Assembly (NCBI GenBank): GCA_001970955.1 | Contig: MPUH01000025.1 | Location: 1-64,000, forward strand | Source: Stentor coeruleus | Taxonomy: Eukaryota > Ciliophora > Heterotrichea > Heterotrichida > Stentoridae | DNA: 64,000 nt | Direction: 5' to 3' | Part shown: positions 60,240 to 64,000 of the stretch, one piece after another | Layout: each line of letters opens with the position of its first letter | How positions within the stretch are numbered: the stretch's first letter is position 1 | The notes under the pieces: model-generated | The model's input: the letters and a program-made list of their open reading frames with translations, nothing else | Database searches by the model: none | What the model was told of the DNA's origin: nothing | Position numbers and translations under genes: made by a program

Positions 60240-61886
60240 ATGGAAGAAAGGTGTTTTAGTCCTGGGTGCTTCAAGCCTGTAGAGTATACCTGTAGCTGTG
60301 TCGACCCAAGAATTCTCTTATGTGAAACTCACTTGAGCTGGCATATCAGTAATAGAAAAAACAAAGAACACGTAACAAAAAGACTTGAAACTGCACCAGA
60401 ACCTGACAATAAAGACTGTACCATGTGCCTAAGGAAACCAAGCAAATTAATCTGCCTTTGTCGGGGTATGGGTGTTAAGCTCTGTAACGAATGTTTCGAC
60501 CTACACTCCATCCAAAATCAAGGTCGTCATGCTAGAGAACCCTACGAAGCAACAGAATTTATCAAAGATGAACGTGATGTCTATTCATACCTAGAACGTC
60601 GAGATCAAATCGAATCCATCCTCAAAGTTATCAGAGACAACACAAAAGAAATCCAATCAAAAGAAGAAATGCTCAGAATGCTCAACACAAAAATTTTAGA
60701 TCGTGTAAAAAAATGGTTTGATGAAAAACTCGTCAAAATCTCCCAAGTCAAAAAAGCTTTAAAACAATTTGAAGATGATATTCGTAAATGCAAATTCAAA
60801 AAAGACATATCAACTCATTGGCTTAATAATTTTTTAAAAGAACGTGATATTGGTAAGATTTTTTATACATCAAGAGTTGAGATAAATGAAGATGTATTAG
60901 AAGCTATGTTGAAAAATATTGTTGTTATTGAAATGGATACTTTACTTATTCAACATACTGATTTGAATAGAAATGAAACTTATGTGCCATATATAGAAAA
61001 AGATTCTGGGGCGATTTATCAAAGGATACAAGCTACGTATTCTGATCATGGGTCGAGAATGATTCCAAAGCTTAATACTTTGTTTGCAAAAGCTTTGGAA
61101 CCAAGTAAGATTGATACTATACAACAAGTAGAGTTATCGAATTGTGTGTTAGGGATAAATGGGTGTAGACATTTGGCGATTGTTTTACCAGTACTTAGTC
61201 AGTTGAGTTATTTGAATTTGAGTAGCAATAATATGGGTCCATTAGGAATTAAGGAAATTGCCCCTGCTTTAGGACAAGTACCTAGTCTTGTAACACTTAT
61301 GCTGGCATGGAATAAATTAGATAATAAAGGAGCTGAGTATTTAAGTGAAGCACTACCTGAGCTTGGGAAACTTAAAGATTTACAACTATCTTGGAATGAT
61401 ATATCAGAATTAGGTACCCAGTTTTTAGCACGAGGACTAGTTCATTGTAATAAACTAGAAAAACTTGAACTTTGGAATAACCCTATTGGCCCTGAAGGGG
61501 CTCGAAACCTAGTTTTATGTCTTCCATATTTAATCAAACTTAAAATCCTTGATCTAAACAAAACTGAATTAGGCCCTGAAGGTTTAGATGTGCTATCTTT
61601 AGCTTTACCTAAACTTCCTGAATTAACAACATTATGTATTGCTAATAATAATGTTTCAGCGGCTGGTATAGCATCTTTAGCTAAATCAATTGGGGCTAAT
61701 AAAAATTTGCAAGTAATTGATTTAGCTCGAAATTCTATAAAAAGTGATGCTACTCAATCTTTACAAGATACGATGACTAAATTACAGAAAGAAACTACTA
61801 TTATACTTAATGGGAATACTTTTACTAAAGAAGATAGGAATAAATTACGGAGTTGTGCTTCTTGTTATGGGCTTAGATTGAATTGA
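60240..61886 (+). CDS. B-box-type zinc finger plus leucine-rich repeat (RNI-like) protein
   Basis: A 548-aa protein. Residues 5-95 hold two Cys/His zinc modules (CFSPGCFKPVEYTCSC with CETHLSWH; CTMCLRKPSKLICLC with CNECFDLH), B-box-like. A helical linker (about 110-270) follows. From about 290 to 520 there are about eight ribonuclease-inhibitor-type LRRs of roughly 28-29 residues with the LxxLxLxxNxLGPxGA pattern (SYLNLSSNNMGPLGIKEIA, KLEKLELWNNPIGPEGARNL). The curved LRR solenoid is a protein-binding surface, as in NLR/RanGAP-type proteins. No NACHT or GAP domain is present. The stop is TGA. Confidence 0.85.
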   Translation: MEERCFSPGCFKPVEYTCSCVDPRILLCETHLSWHISNRKNKEHVTKRLETAPEPDNKDCTMCLRKPSKLICLCRGMGVKLCNECFDLHSIQNQGRHAREPYEATEFIKDERDVYSYLERRDQIESILKVIRDNTKEIQSKEEMLRMLNTKILDRVKKWFDEKLVKISQVKKALKQFEDDIRKCKFKKDISTHWLNNFLKERDIGKIFYTSRVEINEDVLEAMLKNIVVIEMDTLLIQHTDLNRNETYVPYIEKDSGAIYQRIQATYSDHGSRMIPKLNTLFAKALEPSKIDTIQQVELSNCVLGINGCRHLAIVLPVLSQLSYLNLSSNNMGPLGIKEIAPALGQVPSLVTLMLAWNKLDNKGAEYLSEALPELGKLKDLQLSWNDISELGTQFLARGLVHCNKLEKLELWNNPIGPEGARNLVLCLPYLIKLKILDLNKTELGPEGLDVLSLALPKLPELTTLCIANNNVSAAGIASLAKSIGANKNLQVIDLARNSIKSDATQSLQDTMTKLQKETTIILNGNTFTKEDRNKLRSCASCYGLRLN

Positions 61887-62242
61887 AGTAGTTTACTTAA
61901 TTAGTATTTCATGATAGATTTGATATTAGTATAAAAATTGCTTTTAAGAATCAGATGATTATGTTAGAAGATTTTAGGTTTTATTGTTGTAAAATATTTT
62001 CTGTTCTTGTTATGATATTTTGAATCTTACTTTTTCATATTAATTTTTCCTTGGAGAATTTTTTTAGTTTATTTTTAATTTCATAAAAGGAAAACTCCTA
62101 ATCCTTAATTCTAAACATAAAAACCCTACTTTTTTATTTCATAATTATCAAAACCACTATAAAATTATCACATCCATTCATATAAACCTACTAAAAAATT
62201 CTATTCAAAAACTTTATCTATAAACTCAATAAAAAATATAAA
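61887..62242. other. Convergent intergenic spacer, no gene seen
   Basis: 356 nt between convergent genes; G/T-rich then, after about 62060, C/A/T-rich. No feature recognised. Confidence 0.6.
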
Positions 62243-64000
62243 TTATGAATTCCCATCAAAAGCATAAACAAAAAAGCTTTTGGTAATAGGCTTAGCTTTA
62301 ATCCACAAACTTGCACTAGATCTATCCCCAAAACTTTTAAGTATATTTTTAGTTTTCAAATCCCATACAACAACACATCCTCTTCCTACAGCAGCAACAA
62401 TATACTCAAAATCCATAGTAATCGCCAAATTAAAAATAGGCCTTGTATCTTGAATAACATTTTCTTGTATAGCATTAATAATACTCCATACTCTAATAGT
62501 CCCATCAAGGCTTCCTGATACAATTTTCAAGTCATCAATAGAAAAAGCTAAACATGTAACAGTCCCATTATGTTCTTTAAATTTAATAGCTTGATTTTTT
62601 CTAGTCAAATTCCATAACCTTATTGTTTTATCAACAGATCCTGAAGCTATAAAAGTTGTATTACTAGTTAAAGCAAGTGCTGTAACTGGACCTTTATGTC
62701 CTTTAAAAATAATATTTTCATTAACCCCATCACAATCATAAACATGGATAGTTTTATCTTCAGACCCTGAAACAAGTAAATTTCCATTGTCGCTTAGGGC
62801 TAGGGATAATATAGGATCAGTATGGGTTTTATAATATGAAATAGGGGTTTTATTGAGAAGATTCCATGTTTGGACTGAAGCATCTTTAGACCCTGTAACT
62901 AAATATTTCTGTCCATTTGTTATAAAAATACTAGAAATACTTGTTTTGTGTCCTTGAAGTACAGCTATAGATTTTCTTTCTTCTATATCCCATATATGGA
63001 TACTAAGATCAAAAGCTCCTGAAATCGCGTATTTGTTATCTGAAGTTAAACATATAGTCCATACAAAGTCTGTATGTCCAGACAAAGTTCCTATTTGTTT
63101 CCTATTATTCATATCCCAAATAAGTAATGTTTTATCCCTTGACCCTGAGATTATATATCGACTATCTGAAGTTATAGTCACTGCTGATATTGGAAGCTTA
63201 TGACCTTCAAATATAAACTCTTGAGCTTTTTTCTTCAAATTCCATATACGGATTGTATTATCAAGACCACCTGATATAAGAGTTTTAGAATCTTTAGTTA
63301 CAGCTAAACATGTAACTCCTGATGTATGACCTTTAAGAACATAACCTTGTGACCTTTCTGCTATACAATGTACTCTTATTGTTGTATCAAAAGATCCTGA
63401 TATGACTAAATCGTTGTCTTTTGTTATCAGAACTGCTTTTACTGGTTTGGAATGTGTCGCAAAAAAAGTTTCTAGTTTTTTCGACCTAAAATTCCATAGT
63501 TTGACCATATTATCATGGCTACCTGATACTATATAATGTAAATCTTCTGATACGTCAATACATAAGACTGAGAAATTGTGTGCTTGGATAACACATTCTT
63601 GCCATTTATAGGAAGTTTCTTCAGACTCAATTGATCTTGCCCCAGTATAACGGCTAATGTCCCATATACGAATTGTTTTATCTGATGAACCGGTTATAGC
63701 ATATTTATTGTCACTTGTAAGGACAATACATTTCACAGGCTGTGTATGACCTTTTAATACCATAATTTGAGTTTTTCTTTCAATAGACCATATCCTAATA
63801 GTACTATCATTAGAACATGAAAACACAAATTTACTATCATTAGTTACCGCAACACCTAATATCAAATCTCCATGCCCATCTAAAATCATATCACATTCAA
63901 TCTCAATACTTCTTTGCAATTGATCTATACTTAAAAACTCATAGTTTTTGACTTGTTTTTTTCTCTCCACAACAAAAGCTTGCTTGTAAAACCCTGATAT
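62243..64000 (-). CDS. WD40-repeat protein, 5' end beyond the window
   Basis: 585 codons are open from the window edge to the TAA at 62243; no ATG lies near the edge, so the N-terminus is outside. At least 12 WD40 repeats are visible with classic GH...D...IW signatures (STIRIWSIE, KTIRIWDIS, NMVKLWNF, NTIRIWNL, KTLLIWDM, LSIHIWDI, KTIRLWNL, GTIRVWSI), enough for two propellers. Repeats are very regular and close to consensus, unlike the degenerate paralogs at the other end of the window. WD40 arrays of this kind scaffold complexes (for example NACHT/kinase-WD40, TAF5, PWP2 types); with the N-terminus missing, no family can be chosen. Confidence 0.88.
   Translation of the reverse strand: MSGFYKQAFVVERKKQVKNYEFLSIDQLQRSIEIECDMILDGHGDLILGVAVTNDSKFVFSCSNDSTIRIWSIERKTQIMVLKGHTQPVKCIVLTSDNKYAITGSSDKTIRIWDISRYTGARSIESEETSYKWQECVIQAHNFSVLCIDVSEDLHYIVSGSHDNMVKLWNFRSKKLETFFATHSKPVKAVLITKDNDLVISGSFDTTIRVHCIAERSQGYVLKGHTSGVTCLAVTKDSKTLISGGLDNTIRIWNLKKKAQEFIFEGHKLPISAVTITSDSRYIISGSRDKTLLIWDMNNRKQIGTLSGHTDFVWTICLTSDNKYAISGAFDLSIHIWDIEERKSIAVLQGHKTSISSIFITNGQKYLVTGSKDASVQTWNLLNKTPISYYKTHTDPILSLALSDNGNLLVSGSEDKTIHVYDCDGVNENIIFKGHKGPVTALALTSNTTFIASGSVDKTIRLWNLTRKNQAIKFKEHNGTVTCLAFSIDDLKIVSGSLDGTIRVWSIINAIQENVIQDTRPIFNLAITMDFEYIVAAVGRGCVVVWDLKTKNILKSFGDRSSASLWIKAKPITKSFFVYAFDGNS

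Noticed and set aside
14115-61886. Reassigned genetic code (TGA as Trp, as in Blepharisma, or TAA/TAG as Gln)
   Set aside because: Conserved Trp positions in WD40, NTMT1, SPOC and kinase blocks are all TGG, no conserved frame reads through TGA, and TAA/TAG/TGA all occur as terminal stops.

Overview
The window is protein-coding nuclear DNA from a ciliate, most likely a heterotrich of the Stentor type (inference). It is very AT-rich and gene-dense. All reading frames use the standard code: conserved tryptophans are TGG, TAA/TAG end genes, and three genes (pyruvate kinase, a PAS-type membrane protein, a B-box/LRR protein) end in TGA. Four introns of exactly 15 nt (GTAA...A10...AG) can be placed by sequence. 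Standard code plus 15-nt introns is the published signature of Stentor coeruleus. I see no transposon, virus-like element, CRISPR array, rRNA or tRNA. Single Ns at 5783, 9780, 19602 and 46484 sit beside direct repeats and look like assembly joins.

Layout. 0-4.1 kb: two tandem WD40-like paralogs with an NCS-1-like N-myristoylation head. 4.3-8.3 kb: an ELMO-domain protein and two unrecognised proteins. 8.3-13.9 kb (-): a giant coiled-coil protein crossing an N junction. 14.1-18.0 kb (-): pyruvate kinase, the protein N-terminal methyltransferase NTMT1 only 6 nt upstream of it, and an IQ-motif protein with an intron. 18.1-19.1 kb: a tandem pair of small secreted proteins with nearly identical upstream blocks. 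20-26.2 kb: an EF-hand-like protein, a PB1-like/RING protein in zero-gap convergence with it, and a 1386-aa multi-pass PAS protein. 27-32.4 kb: a DNRLRE-type protein, a PX sorting nexin (spliced), an eEF1A-lysine-methyltransferase-like enzyme, a B-box/Kelch protein and a small unknown. 33-39.2 kb: a coiled-coil protein and an EF-hand protein 12 nt apart, a TPR/IQ protein, a secreted purple acid phosphatase and a 92-aa spliced membrane protein. 39.7-46.2 kb: a 2156-aa PHD / PLU-1-like / TFIIS-like / SPOC chromatin protein. 46.6-64 kb: a small unknown, CCDC61/VFL3 (basal body), a 1495-aa disordered protein with a structured C-terminus, several small unknowns, a secreted Cys-rich protein, a coiled-coil protein divergent from a B-box/LRR protein, and a WD40 protein cut by the window edge.

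The genes do not form one pathway; it is an ordinary macronuclear gene mix (cytoskeleton/basal body, signalling, chromatin, metabolism, secretion). The most unusual feature is compositional. The + strand repeatedly runs from C/A-rich to G/T-rich and then flips sharply back, in teeth of roughly 1-4 kb, independent of gene orientation and also inside single reading frames, where it changes codon choice and amino-acid composition.
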